NCBI GenBank assembly: GCA_013694685.1
Contig: JACDBY010000035.1
Location: forward strand, 1-20,106
DNA from: Actinomycetota bacterium
GTDB lineage: Bacteria; Actinomycetota; Thermoleophilia; Gaiellales; Gaiellaceae
Reading direction: 5' to 3'
DNA length: 20,106 nucleotides
This document shows positions 7,833 through 14,573 of the stretch, piece by piece. Numbering within the stretch: the stretch's first letter is position 1; each line of letters opens with the position of its first letter. The notes under the pieces were generated by a model. It made no database searches. It was not told the origin of the DNA and saw only the letters and a program-made list of their open reading frames with translations. A program made the position numbers and the translations under genes.

Positions 7833-7848
7833 TCCACAGGCCTGTGGA
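7833..7848. repeat. 16-nt perfect palindrome one base after the tyrA stop codon
   Basis: TCCACAGGCCTGTGGA. On the plus strand TTTTCCACA (7830-7838) differs from the DnaA box TTATCCACA at one base. It could fold as a small hairpin ending the tyrA message; no T-run follows on the minus strand. Confidence 0.6.
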
Positions 7849-7849
7849 C

Positions 7850-8947
7850 TCATTCGTCGATCACCGGGGCGGCGACGACGCCGTAGCCCTGTTGCTCGAG
7901 CACGTCGGCGGCGCGAGAGGCGTCGTCATCCCCTGCGACGAGAAGCGTCAGGGTGCCGCCGCGATCGGGCGAGACGTGATCGAAGTCGAAGTCCTCGACG
8001 TTGATCCGCTCGGCCCCGAGCGCCTGGAAGATCCCCGCCAGCACACCCGGTCGGTCGGGGATGTGGATCCGCAGCCGGTGGAGCGTGCCCGGGTCGGAGA
8101 AGGCCGTCGCCAGGAGACGTCGTCGATGACCGCTCGCATCCCCGATCCAGCGGGCGAGGAACCCGGCATCGCCCGACTCGAGCGCCCGCTCGACCTGCTC
8201 GAGCGCGCGGCGCTGCTCGGCGAGCGCGGCCGTGAGCGCCTCCCGGTTGTCGAGGAAGATGTCGACCCAGATGCGCGGGTTGGCCCCGCCGATCCGGGTC
8301 ATGTCGCGCAGAGACCCACCGGCCGCCTGGAGCGGGTCGTGCCCATCGATCCTCACCGAGCCCGCCTGGTTCAGGAGGACATTGGCGAGGACGTGCGGCA
8401 GGTGGCTCGTCACCGCGACCAGCCGATCGTGGGCGTCCGGCCCGATCACGACCGGGCGCGCACCGAGTGCCGAGACGAACCCGTGCACGAGGCGAAGGCG
8501 CTCGGCTCCGGTCGCCGCCGTCGGCGCCAGGAACCACGTCGCGCCGTCGAAGAGCTCTGCAGTCGCGCGACCCGGCCCGCGTGTCTCTGCGCCGCAGATC
8601 GGATGCCCGCCCACGAACCGGGGGTCGCCGTCCGCCGCGGCGCAGACTGGCCCCTTCGTCGAGCCGACGTCCATGACCGTGCTCGTCTCGGGCGCACGAG
8701 CGAGGACGTCGCGAACCGTCCTTGGCAGCTCGCCGACGGGTGCGGCGACGACGATCAGCTCCGCCTCCGCCACCGCGGCATCCAGATCCGCCTCGGCGTC
8801 GATCGCGCCGCGTGCGGCCGCCAACCCGAGGAACTCGGTGTCCGGATCCCAGCCGACGACCCGCGACACGCCGGCGCGCCGGGCCGACAGCCCGATCGAG
8901 GCGCCGATCAGCCCGGTTCCCACGATCGCCAGGCGCTCGACACTCAT
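7850..8947 (-). CDS. tyrA: Prephenate dehydrogenase with C-terminal ACT domain
   Basis: Oxidative decarboxylation of prephenate to 4-hydroxyphenylpyruvate (tyrosine branch), NAD(P)-dependent. The ATG at 8947 gives 365 residues and places the Rossmann motif GTGLIG at 10-15, as expected; the frame is open further upstream but those residues look non-coding and would overlap the DAHP synthase gene. Further marks: DVGSTKG, GGHPICGAE (substrate-domain motif) and, from about residue 290, an ACT domain (IHIPDRPGVLAGIF...INVEDFDFDH) likely to bind an aromatic amino acid for feedback control. It starts 31 nt after the DAHP synthase gene in the same direction, so the two are probably cotranscribed. Confidence 0.93.
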   Translation of the reverse strand: MSVERLAIVGTGLIGASIGLSARRAGVSRVVGWDPDTEFLGLAAARGAIDAEADLDAAVAEAELIVVAAPVGELPRTVRDVLARAPETSTVMDVGSTKGPVCAAADGDPRFVGGHPICGAETRGPGRATAELFDGATWFLAPTAATGAERLRLVHGFVSALGARPVVIGPDAHDRLVAVTSHLPHVLANVLLNQAGSVRIDGHDPLQAAGGSLRDMTRIGGANPRIWVDIFLDNREALTAALAEQRRALEQVERALESGDAGFLARWIGDASGHRRRLLATAFSDPGTLHRLRIHIPDRPGVLAGIFQALGAERINVEDFDFDHVSPDRGGTLTLLVAGDDDASRAADVLEQQGYGVVAAPVIDE

Positions 8948-8978
8948 CGCTCTGGTCTCGTGCTTGCCCGCGAGGCGC

Positions 8979-10334
8979 TCACGTGACCGCCCGCATGAGC
9001 TCGGCCACGCGGAACGCGAGGTCGAGCGACTGGCGGGCGTTGAGCCGCGGGTCGCAGAGCGTCTCATAGCGATGGTCGAGCTGCTCCTCGCGCACCTCCT
9101 CGGAACCGCCGAGGCATTCGGTCACGTCCTCGGCGGTGATCTCGAGGTGGACGCCCCCCGGCCAGGTTCCGACCTCGCGGTGCGACGCGAAGAATCCCTC
9201 GATCTCGCGAAGAACATCGTCGAACCGGCGTGTCTTGTGCCCGGAAGGGGTCACGAAAGTGTTGGCATGCATCGGATCGCAGGCCCAGAGGACCGGGATC
9301 CCCGACTCCCGCACCGCGCGTGCGAGCGGCGGCAGCGCTTCGCGGACGCGATCCGCGCCGAGCCGGGTTACGAGCGTCAACCGGCCCGGTACACGAAGCG
9401 GGTTGAGCCGCTCGCAGAGCGCCACGACCTCGTCCGGCATCGCGGCAGGCCCGAGCTTCACGCCGACCGGGTTCTCGACACCCGCGAGGAACCCGACGTG
9501 GGCACCGTCGAGTTGGCGCGTTCGCTCGCCGCTCCAGAGGAAGTGCGCGGAGCACGCGTACCAGTCGCCGGTCGTCGAGTCGCGGCGAACGAGCGGCTCC
9601 TCATAGTCGAGGAGCAGCGCCTCGTGGCTCGTCCAGACGTCGACCTCGTGGATCGCCCGCTCATCGCCGAGGTCGATCCCGATCGCCTGCATGAACCGCA
9701 ACGCCCTACCGATCTCGTTCGCGATCACCGCGTACCGGCGCCCTTCCGGGGAGCTCGAGACGAACTCCTGGTTCCACGTCTGCACCTGTGTCAGGTCCGC
9801 GAAGCCGCCCTTCGTGAACGCGCGGAGCAGGTTCAGCGTGGACACGGCCTGGTAGTACGCCTGCACCATCCGCTCGGGATCGGGAACTCGCGCAGCCGCG
9901 TCGGGCTCGTCCGAATGGATCGCGTGACCGCGAAACGACGGCAGCTCGACTCCGCCGACACGCTCTGTCGACGAGGTGCGGGGCTTCGTGAACTGACCCG
10001 CGATCCGCCCCACCTTGACGACCGGCAGCGTGGCGCCGTACGTCAGCACGGCGGACATCTGCAGGAGCACCTTGAGCCGCTCGCGGATCGCGACCGCCGA
10101 GACGTCACGGAACGACTCGGCGCAGTCGCCTGCCTGGAGGAGGAAGGCGCGGCCCTCGACGGCCTCGCCGAGCGCCCGCGTGAGCGCTCTGGCCTCGCCC
10201 GCGAAAACGAGCGGCGGCAGCTGACCCAGTCTCTGCCGCACCGACTCCGCGGCCGCAGGATCGGGCCAGTCCGGCTGTTGCAGCGCCGGAAGCGAGCGCC
10301 ACGAGGAGGGGATCCAGGGGTCGGCCACGGCCAT
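8979..10334 (-). CDS. Class II 3-deoxy-D-arabino-heptulosonate 7-phosphate (DAHP) synthase
   Basis: First enzyme of the shikimate pathway, joining phosphoenolpyruvate and erythrose-4-phosphate. At 451 residues it has the size and motifs of the plant/mycobacterial (class II) type: QAGDCAE (Cys71, metal ligand), SAHFLWSGERTR, GPAAMPDE, CDPMHANT (His ligand; the family more often has MHGNT), LEITAEDVTECLGG (Glu) and CDPRLNARQS (Asp). It heads the minus-strand aromatic block and diverges from trpS across 175 nt. The ATG has no Shine-Dalgarno sequence but TAGAGT lies 6 nt upstream, so translation from a leaderless message is likely. Symbols aroG, aroF and aroH are all in use for this type, so none is assigned. 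Confidence 0.95.
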   Translation of the reverse strand: MAVADPWIPSSWRSLPALQQPDWPDPAAAESVRQRLGQLPPLVFAGEARALTRALGEAVEGRAFLLQAGDCAESFRDVSAVAIRERLKVLLQMSAVLTYGATLPVVKVGRIAGQFTKPRTSSTERVGGVELPSFRGHAIHSDEPDAAARVPDPERMVQAYYQAVSTLNLLRAFTKGGFADLTQVQTWNQEFVSSSPEGRRYAVIANEIGRALRFMQAIGIDLGDERAIHEVDVWTSHEALLLDYEEPLVRRDSTTGDWYACSAHFLWSGERTRQLDGAHVGFLAGVENPVGVKLGPAAMPDEVVALCERLNPLRVPGRLTLVTRLGADRVREALPPLARAVRESGIPVLWACDPMHANTFVTPSGHKTRRFDDVLREIEGFFASHREVGTWPGGVHLEITAEDVTECLGGSEEVREEQLDHRYETLCDPRLNARQSLDLAFRVAELMRAVT

Positions 10335-10340
10335 GGAGGC

Positions 10341-10346
10341 ACTCTA
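10341..10346 (-). promoter_or_regulatory. Putative -10 element for the leaderless DAHP synthase gene
   Basis: Minus strand TAGAGT, 6 nt, ATG. Its position 14 nt from the plus-strand -35 of trpS makes this a compact divergent promoter region. Confidence 0.5.
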
Positions 10347-10359
10347 GCCCCGGGGAATT

Positions 10360-10388
10360 TTGACGCCCCGCGCCGAAACAGCTACAAG
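10360..10388 (+). promoter_or_regulatory. Sigma-70-like promoter of the trpS leader
   Basis: TTGACG (10360-10365), 17-nt spacer, TACAAG (10383-10388; TACAAGAT to 10390). Transcription would begin near 10395, at or beside the ATG of the leader ORF at 10396, making the leader ORF leaderless. This is the best -35/-10 pair noticed in the window. Confidence 0.6.
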
Positions 10389-10395
10389 ATCAGGT

Positions 10396-10473
10396 ATGCA
10401 CGGCCTCGACCGCCTGTCGCTCTACTGGCGCCCTCCCGCGCCCATGCACACCCGCGGTCGAAAGCGCCCCTGA
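10396..10473 (+). CDS. Putative trpS leader peptide (25 codons, one Trp codon)
   Basis: An ATG frame of 25 codons starts about one base from the predicted transcription start and ends with TGA directly before the hairpin that covers the trpS ribosome site. Codons 10-16 read YWRPPAP: a single TGG at 10426-10428 followed by a Pro-Pro pair. The Trp codon lies between RNA segments 1 and 2 of the proposed attenuator. No Shine-Dalgarno sequence is needed if translation is leaderless. A single Trp codon could occur by chance; placement relative to the pairing segments is the main argument that the ORF is real. Confidence 0.5.
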   Translation: MHGLDRLSLYWRPPAPMHTRGRKRP

Positions 10474-10504
10474 GTCCTTTCGGCCGCGAAGCGGACGAAA
10501 GGAC
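10406..10504 (+). promoter_or_regulatory. Candidate ribosome-controlled attenuator of trpS translation
   Basis: Four segments can pair in competing ways. Segment 1 (10406-10413) pairs with segment 2 (10454-10461) over 8 bp. Segment 2 (10453-10464) pairs with segment 3 (10477-10488) over 12 bp including one G-U. Segment 3 (10474-10487) pairs with segment 4 (10491-10504) in 13 of 14 positions around a GAA loop. Segment 4 contains AAAGGA, the trpS ribosome site. A ribosome waiting at the leader Trp codon would block segment 1, allow 2:3 and free the site; a ribosome reaching the leader stop would cover segment 2 and let 3:4 close. There is no U-tract after 3:4, so control of translation is more likely than transcription termination. 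Confidence 0.6.
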
Positions 10505-10509
10505 GAATC

Positions 10510-11493
10510 GTGAGGATCTTCTCGGGCATCCAGCCCACCGGCGACAAGCACCTCGGCAACTACATCGGCGGGTTCCGCCAGTACGCAAAGACGCAGGAGC
10601 TCGGCGAGGCGTTCTTCTGCATCGTCGACCTCCACTCGATCACGGTCGAGCACGATCCGCGCGACCTGTACGAGCGCACGCTCGACCTCTACGCCATGCT
10701 CCTCGCGGCGGGGCTCGACCCGAATCGCTCGACGGTGTTCGTCCAGAGTCACGTCACTGCGCACGCGGAGGCCAGCTGGCTGCTCTCGGCGGTGACGAGC
10801 TTCGGACAGCTCGGCAGGATGACGCAGTTCAAGGAGAAGGGGGACGTCCGCGAGTTCGTCTCGGCGGGTCTCTTCACGTACCCCGTCCTGATGGCGGGCG
10901 ACATCCTGCTCTACCGCACCGATCGGGTTCCGATCGGCGACGACCAGCGTCAGCACCTCGAGCTCGCACGCGACGTCGCCGAGCGGTTCAACTCGCGGTT
11001 CGGGGAGACGTTCGTCGTGCCCGAAGGGATCTACCCGGAGGTCGGCGCACGGATCATGGATCTCCAGGAGACGACCCGGAAGATGTCGACGACGGGCGGC
11101 ACGGAGCAGGGCACCGTGAAGCTCCTCGACGAGCCGGACGTCATCCGCAAGAAGTTCCGCTTGGCCGTGACCGACTCGGGTCGTGAGATCCGCCGGGCCG
11201 CCGACAAGCCCGGCGTCTCCAATCTGGTGGACATCCTCGCAGTCGCGACCGACTGCACGCCCGCGGAGGTCGAGACTGCCTACGAGGGCAAGGGTTACGG
11301 CGATCTCAAGACCGACGTCGGCGACGCGGTCGTGGCCTTCGTCACGCCCGTGCGCGAGCGCTATCTCGAGCTGCGCGGCGACGAGCCCGAGCTCCGGCGC
11401 CTCCTCGCAGGGGGCGCAGAGAAGGCCGAGACCGAGGCCGCGCCGACGCTCGCCGCCATGTACGAGCGCATGGGGTTCGTCGCACGGGGGTAG
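10510..11493 (+). CDS. trpS: Tryptophanyl-tRNA synthetase
   Basis: Charges tRNA-Trp. The GTG start (327 residues) follows AAAGGA with 6-nt spacing and the protein begins directly with the catalytic fold: PTGDKHLGNY (9-18, HIGH-type), VLMAGDILLY (126-135), GDDQRQH (143-149) and KMSTT (191-195, KMSKS-type), all in bacterial TrpRS order. It diverges from the DAHP synthase gene, and its ribosome site is buried in a leader hairpin, suggesting control by charged tRNA-Trp level. Only one TrpRS is seen in the window. Confidence 0.97.
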   Translation: MRIFSGIQPTGDKHLGNYIGGFRQYAKTQELGEAFFCIVDLHSITVEHDPRDLYERTLDLYAMLLAAGLDPNRSTVFVQSHVTAHAEASWLLSAVTSFGQLGRMTQFKEKGDVREFVSAGLFTYPVLMAGDILLYRTDRVPIGDDQRQHLELARDVAERFNSRFGETFVVPEGIYPEVGARIMDLQETTRKMSTTGGTEQGTVKLLDEPDVIRKKFRLAVTDSGREIRRAADKPGVSNLVDILAVATDCTPAEVETAYEGKGYGDLKTDVGDAVVAFVTPVRERYLELRGDEPELRRLLAGGAEKAETEAAPTLAAMYERMGFVARG

Positions 11494-11523
11494 CACCTTC
11501 CGGGACGGCGACTAGTCTCGGAC

Positions 11524-11548
11524 CCAGACCCGCGGCTGCGGGATCTGG
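11524..11548 (+). other. Hairpin between trpS and the PASTA gene
   Basis: CCAGACCCGC, loop GGCT, GCGGG-A-TCTGG: 10 bp with one bulged A. TAGTCT (11513-11518) lies 5 nt before it, so the hairpin may form the 5' end of the PASTA mRNA; it could instead mark the trpS 3' end. No T-tract follows. Confidence 0.45.
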
Positions 11549-11572
11549 TCGATGACGAGAAGGGGAAGCGAC

Positions 11573-12517
11573 ATGGCGCGCGACGACCGGACAGACGATC
11601 CAGACCGGGTACTCGGGGAGTGGGTCGAGCCCGAGGAGCAGACGACGATCCGTCCGATCGAGGAGGAGCGCACGATCGAGCGAACCGCGGTGGAGCGCGG
11701 TCCGGCACCGCCCGTCGGCCCCCCGGGTGGTCCCGACGTGGAGGAGGCCGTCGTCCGCGAGAGCGAGACCATCCGCCGGCGCGACGACGGGACGATCGAG
11801 CGAGACACCGTTCGCCACGAGGAACGGCGGCGCTCGCCGACGGAGCGGATCGGGCTTGCGCTCGCGGTGCTGCTCCTCCTCCTCGCTGCCGCCGGTGCCG
11901 CGTACTGGTACTTCACCCAGGAGCAGACGACCGAAGTGCCGTCGGTTCAGGGGCTGCCCGTCGATCGCGCGGTCTCCGAGCTGCAGGACGAGGAGCTCGA
12001 GGCCGACATCGTCACGGAGCCGAACGACGCCGAGGAGGGAACCGTCTTCGCGCAGAGCCCCGACGCGGGCACGGAGGTCGACGAAGGCTCGAGCGTGCGG
12101 ATCAACGTGTCGGGTGGCCCCGATTCGACGCCGGTGCCGAACGCCGTCGGTCGCGGCGAGGCCGAGGCACGTGACGCACTCGTCGCGGCCGGCTTCCAGG
12201 TCGAGACGAAGGAGGTCTTCTCCGAGCGTGAGCCCGGGCTGGTCGTCTCGCAGGAGCCCGCGGCCGGAGCCGATGTCGCGAACGGTGAGACCGTCACGAT
12301 CTCGGTGTCGAAGGGCACGGGGCTCGTCGAGGTGCCGAACGTCGTGGGGCTCAGCCGTGGCGAGGCAGAGGCGGAGCTCAGCTCGGCGAAGCTCGAGGCC
12401 AACGTCGTCGAGGTGCCCTCCGATCAGCCCGAAGGGGGCGTCGTCGCCCAGAACCCGGTCGGCGGCCAGCTCCGGCAGGGCTCGGCGGTCAGGTTGAACG
12501 TCTCCGCAGGGAGATAG
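11573..12517 (+). CDS. Membrane-anchored protein with three PASTA domains, no kinase domain
   Basis: From ATG 11573 (AAGGGGA about 7 nt upstream; an ATG at 11552 would add 7 residues) the protein has 314 residues. Residues 1-92 are charged and Arg/Glu-rich, with repeated ERTIER / GTIERDT strings. One membrane helix spans about 93-114, with the C-terminus outside. Three PASTA repeats follow (about 120-182, 186-247, 252-313), each with a VPxVxGLxxxxAxxxL start and a V-x-x-S-x-G end. PASTA domains of Ser/Thr kinases and penicillin-binding proteins bind muropeptides or beta-lactams. Here neither kinase nor transpeptidase is attached, so it may sense cell wall or scaffold; the function is inferred only from the domains. 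A strong palindrome follows the stop codon. Confidence 0.9.
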   Translation: MARDDRTDDPDRVLGEWVEPEEQTTIRPIEEERTIERTAVERGPAPPVGPPGGPDVEEAVVRESETIRRRDDGTIERDTVRHEERRRSPTERIGLALAVLLLLLAAAGAAYWYFTQEQTTEVPSVQGLPVDRAVSELQDEELEADIVTEPNDAEEGTVFAQSPDAGTEVDEGSSVRINVSGGPDSTPVPNAVGRGEAEARDALVAAGFQVETKEVFSEREPGLVVSQEPAAGADVANGETVTISVSKGTGLVEVPNVVGLSRGEAEAELSSAKLEANVVEVPSDQPEGGVVAQNPVGGQLRQGSAVRLNVSAGR

Positions 12518-12563
12518 GGCCGGAGCTGTCCTGCCCGTGACCGACGATCGAAATCGATGGCGA

Positions 12564-12590
12564 TAGGGGGCCGGACAGGTCCGGCCCCTA
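12564..12590. terminator. Two-way terminator-like palindrome (family 3, copy 1)
   Basis: TAGGGGGCCGGA, loop CAGG, TCCGGCCCCTA, with one bulged G. It lies between the convergent PASTA and rluB genes and includes the rluB stop codon (12588-12590). The 18-nt core GGCCGGACAGGTCCGGCC recurs unchanged at 14555-14572. Confidence 0.65.
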
Positions 12591-13283
12591 CGAAAGACCG
12601 ACGAGCTGTCGCAGGCGACGAACCTCGTCCCGCGTGAGCTCGCGCCAGTCTCCCGCTCGCAGACGTCCTGCGGGAAGCCCGGCATAGCGCGAGCGGCGGA
12701 GCCGAACGACCGGGTGGCCGACAGCCTCGAGCATGCGTCGTACCTGCCGATTGCGCCCCTCGTGCAGCGTGAGCTCGATCTGCGACGGGCCGAGCAGGCG
12801 AACACCGGCAGGGGCGGTCCGCCCGTCCTCGAGCTCGAGCCCGGTCGCGAGCGCGGCGAGAGCCTCGTCGCCCGGCTCGCCTTCGACATCGGCCACGTAC
12901 ACCTTCTCGATGCCGTACCTCGGATGCGAGAGCCGATGCGCGAGCGGACCGTCGTTCGTCAGGAGGAGCACACCGGTCGTATCGCGATCGAGGCGGCCCA
13001 CGGGGACGACGCGAATCTCCCCACGCACGAGGTCGACCACCGTCGGTCGACCGCGCGGGTCGCTCGCCGTCGCGATCGTCCCCCGCGGCTTCACGAGCAG
13101 TACGTGGCGCAGAGCGCTCTTCCCGACCTTCCGGCCGTCGACCCGCACGACATCGGTGCGCTCGACGAACGTGTTGAGCTCCCCCGGGGCATCGTTCACG
13201 GTCACCTTCCCCGCCTTGATCAGCTCATCGGCCTTGCGACGCGAGGCGACACCAGCACGGGCGAGGAAGGCATTGAGGCGCAC
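12588..13283 (-). CDS. rluB: 23S rRNA pseudouridine synthase, RluB/RsuA family
   Basis: Isomerises a uridine in ribosomal RNA, by family usually helix 89/90 of 23S rRNA. The 231-residue protein has an N-terminal S4 RNA-binding domain (MRLNAFLARAGVASRRKADEL, about 1-60) and the catalytic motif GRLDRDTTGVLLLTNDG with Asp99, then LHEGRNRQVRRML near the C-terminus. GTG start; no Shine-Dalgarno sequence, but GACAAT lies 6 nt upstream, suggesting a leaderless message. Neighbouring scpA/scpB and cmk/der genes match the common scpA-scpB-rluB-cmk-der neighbourhood, here broken up. RsuA-type specificity for 16S rRNA cannot be excluded. Confidence 0.9.
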   Translation of the reverse strand: MRLNAFLARAGVASRRKADELIKAGKVTVNDAPGELNTFVERTDVVRVDGRKVGKSALRHVLLVKPRGTIATASDPRGRPTVVDLVRGEIRVVPVGRLDRDTTGVLLLTNDGPLAHRLSHPRYGIEKVYVADVEGEPGDEALAALATGLELEDGRTAPAGVRLLGPSQIELTLHEGRNRQVRRMLEAVGHPVVRLRRSRYAGLPAGRLRAGDWRELTRDEVRRLRQLVGLS

Positions 13284-13289
13284 CGGAGC

Positions 13290-13295
13290 ATTGTC
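13290..13295 (-). promoter_or_regulatory. Putative -10 element for leaderless rluB
   Basis: Minus strand GACAAT, 6 nt, GTG. It departs from TANNNT at the first base but keeps the spacing. It diverges from the element at 13321 with 25 nt between them. Confidence 0.35.
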
Positions 13296-13320
13296 CCGGC
13301 TCCGCCCCGTCGGCGGTGGC

Positions 13321-13326
13321 TACCCT
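13321..13326 (+). promoter_or_regulatory. Putative -10 element for the leaderless M29 aminopeptidase gene
   Basis: TACCCT, 6 nt, GTG (13333). No ribosome site is present in the 48 nt separating this start from the divergent rluB start. Confidence 0.4.
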
Positions 13327-13332
13327 CCGCGG

Positions 13333-14538
13333 GTGCCCGACCGCGCCGACCTGACCCGCCGCCTCGCAGACCTCGTGGTGGGCTACGGCGCGAACGTCCA
13401 GCCGGGTCAGATCGTCGGCGTCACGACCTATACGGGCAAGGAGGAGCTGACGCGGGAGATCGCTCGCGCCGCGTACGAGCACGGAGCCCGCTGGGTGGAC
13501 GTCTCGATCCACGATCCGCTCGTGAAGCGCCAGCGCCTGCTCCACGCAGAGGAGTCGACCCTCGACTACATCCCGCCCTGGATGATCGACCGGCTCGAGT
13601 GGCTCTCGAACGAGCGTGCGGCACGCATCTCGCTCACCGGCCCGGCTATCCCCGACGCGCTCGACGGCATCGATCCGGGGCGCGCGGGCCGCGACCTCCT
13701 CCCCTATCTCCCGACCACCGGCGAGGTCGTGAACCGCGGCACGACGAATTGGTGCGTCGCCCCTGCTCCGTCATCCGGCTGGGCCGCGCTCGTCTTCCCG
13801 GAGCTCGAGCCAGAGGCGGCGCTCGACCGGCTGTGGGAGCTCATCGCGCACGTCTGCAGGCTCGACGAGGACGACCCGGCGGAGGCCTGGCGCGAGCGAG
13901 CGCACACACTGGAGTCCGTCGCCGCTCGGCTCACGGCCAGGCGCTTCGACGCAATCCGTCTCCGCGGGCCCGGCACGGACGTCACGGTCGGCCTGTTCCC
14001 GTCCTCGACCTGGAACGCTGCCGACTTCACGACCGTCGACGGCCTGCGGCACTTCCCGAACATCCCGAGCGAGGAGATCTTCACGACCCCGGATCCAACC
14101 CGCGTCGATGGCCACGTCACCGCCACCCGTCCGCTAGAGCTCTACGGAGCCGTGATGGACGGGATCAGGGTCGGCTTCGAGCGCGGCGTCGCGACGCGCA
14201 TCGATGCCGAGCGCGGCGCCGACACACTGCGCTCGCTCGTCGCGAAGGACGAGGGCGCCTCGCGACTCGGCGAGCTTGCGCTCGTCGACGGCGAAGGCCG
14301 CATCGGCCCGCTGGGCACGGTGTTCTACGAGACGCTCCTCGACGAGAACGCGGCGAGCCACGTCGCGCTCGGAAGCGCCTACGACATCGGTGTCGAGGAC
14401 GAGAGCGACCGCGGTCGGATCAACACGAGCGGGGTACACGTCGATTTCATGATCGGCTCGCCCGAGACCGACGTCGACGGCGTGACGCCTGACGGCGATG
14501 CCGTTCCGCTGCTTCGTGGCGGCGTCTGGCAGATCTAG
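13333..14538 (+). CDS. M29-family metallo-aminopeptidase
   Basis: Cytosolic exopeptidase of the AmpS/PepS/aminopeptidase T type, removing N-terminal residues from peptides with a two-metal centre. GTG 13333 is chosen because the family fold begins immediately (RLADLVVGYGANVQPGQIV) and TACCCT precedes it by 6 nt; the frame is open far upstream but that DNA is antisense to rluB. The 401-residue length fits the family. Visible metal-site motifs are IPSEEIFTTPD (Glu), NAASHVALGSAY (His) and SGVHVDFMIGS (His-x-Asp). A family 3 palindrome lies directly downstream. The family is secure; substrate preference is unknown. Confidence 0.92.
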   Translation: MPDRADLTRRLADLVVGYGANVQPGQIVGVTTYTGKEELTREIARAAYEHGARWVDVSIHDPLVKRQRLLHAEESTLDYIPPWMIDRLEWLSNERAARISLTGPAIPDALDGIDPGRAGRDLLPYLPTTGEVVNRGTTNWCVAPAPSSGWAALVFPELEPEAALDRLWELIAHVCRLDEDDPAEAWRERAHTLESVAARLTARRFDAIRLRGPGTDVTVGLFPSSTWNAADFTTVDGLRHFPNIPSEEIFTTPDPTRVDGHVTATRPLELYGAVMDGIRVGFERGVATRIDAERGADTLRSLVAKDEGASRLGELALVDGEGRIGPLGTVFYETLLDENAASHVALGSAYDIGVEDESDRGRINTSGVHVDFMIGSPETDVDGVTPDGDAVPLLRGGVWQI

Positions 14539-14553
14539 CGCCGAGCGGTGCGC

Positions 14554-14573
14554 AGGCCGGACAGGTCCGGCCT
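14554..14573. terminator. Two-way terminator-like palindrome (family 3, copy 2)
   Basis: AGGCCGGA, loop CAGG, TCCGGCCT. It sits between the convergent aminopeptidase and DJ-1/PfpI genes, and its last base is part of the stop codon of the latter. Confidence 0.65.

Noticed and set aside
7830..7848. Replication origin at the DnaA-like palindrome
   Set aside because: A single near-match without box clusters, an AT-rich stretch or dnaA/dnaN neighbours is not an origin.
8948..9067. Long form of tyrA beginning at 9067
   Set aside because: The extra 40 residues are Arg/Ser-rich and overlap the end of the DAHP synthase gene; the Rossmann fold starts at ATG 8947.
10396..10509. T-box riboswitch upstream of trpS
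   Set aside because: The leader is only about 115 nt and shows no T-box (TGGNACCGCG-like) sequence or specifier loop; the paired segments fit a leader-peptide attenuator better.
8232..11186. Plus-strand open frame of 984 codons
   Set aside because: It runs antisense to the prephenate dehydrogenase and DAHP synthase genes and then out of frame through trpS. Its residues are Arg/Ala/Ser/Pro-rich without motifs, as expected of shadow frames in GC-rich DNA.
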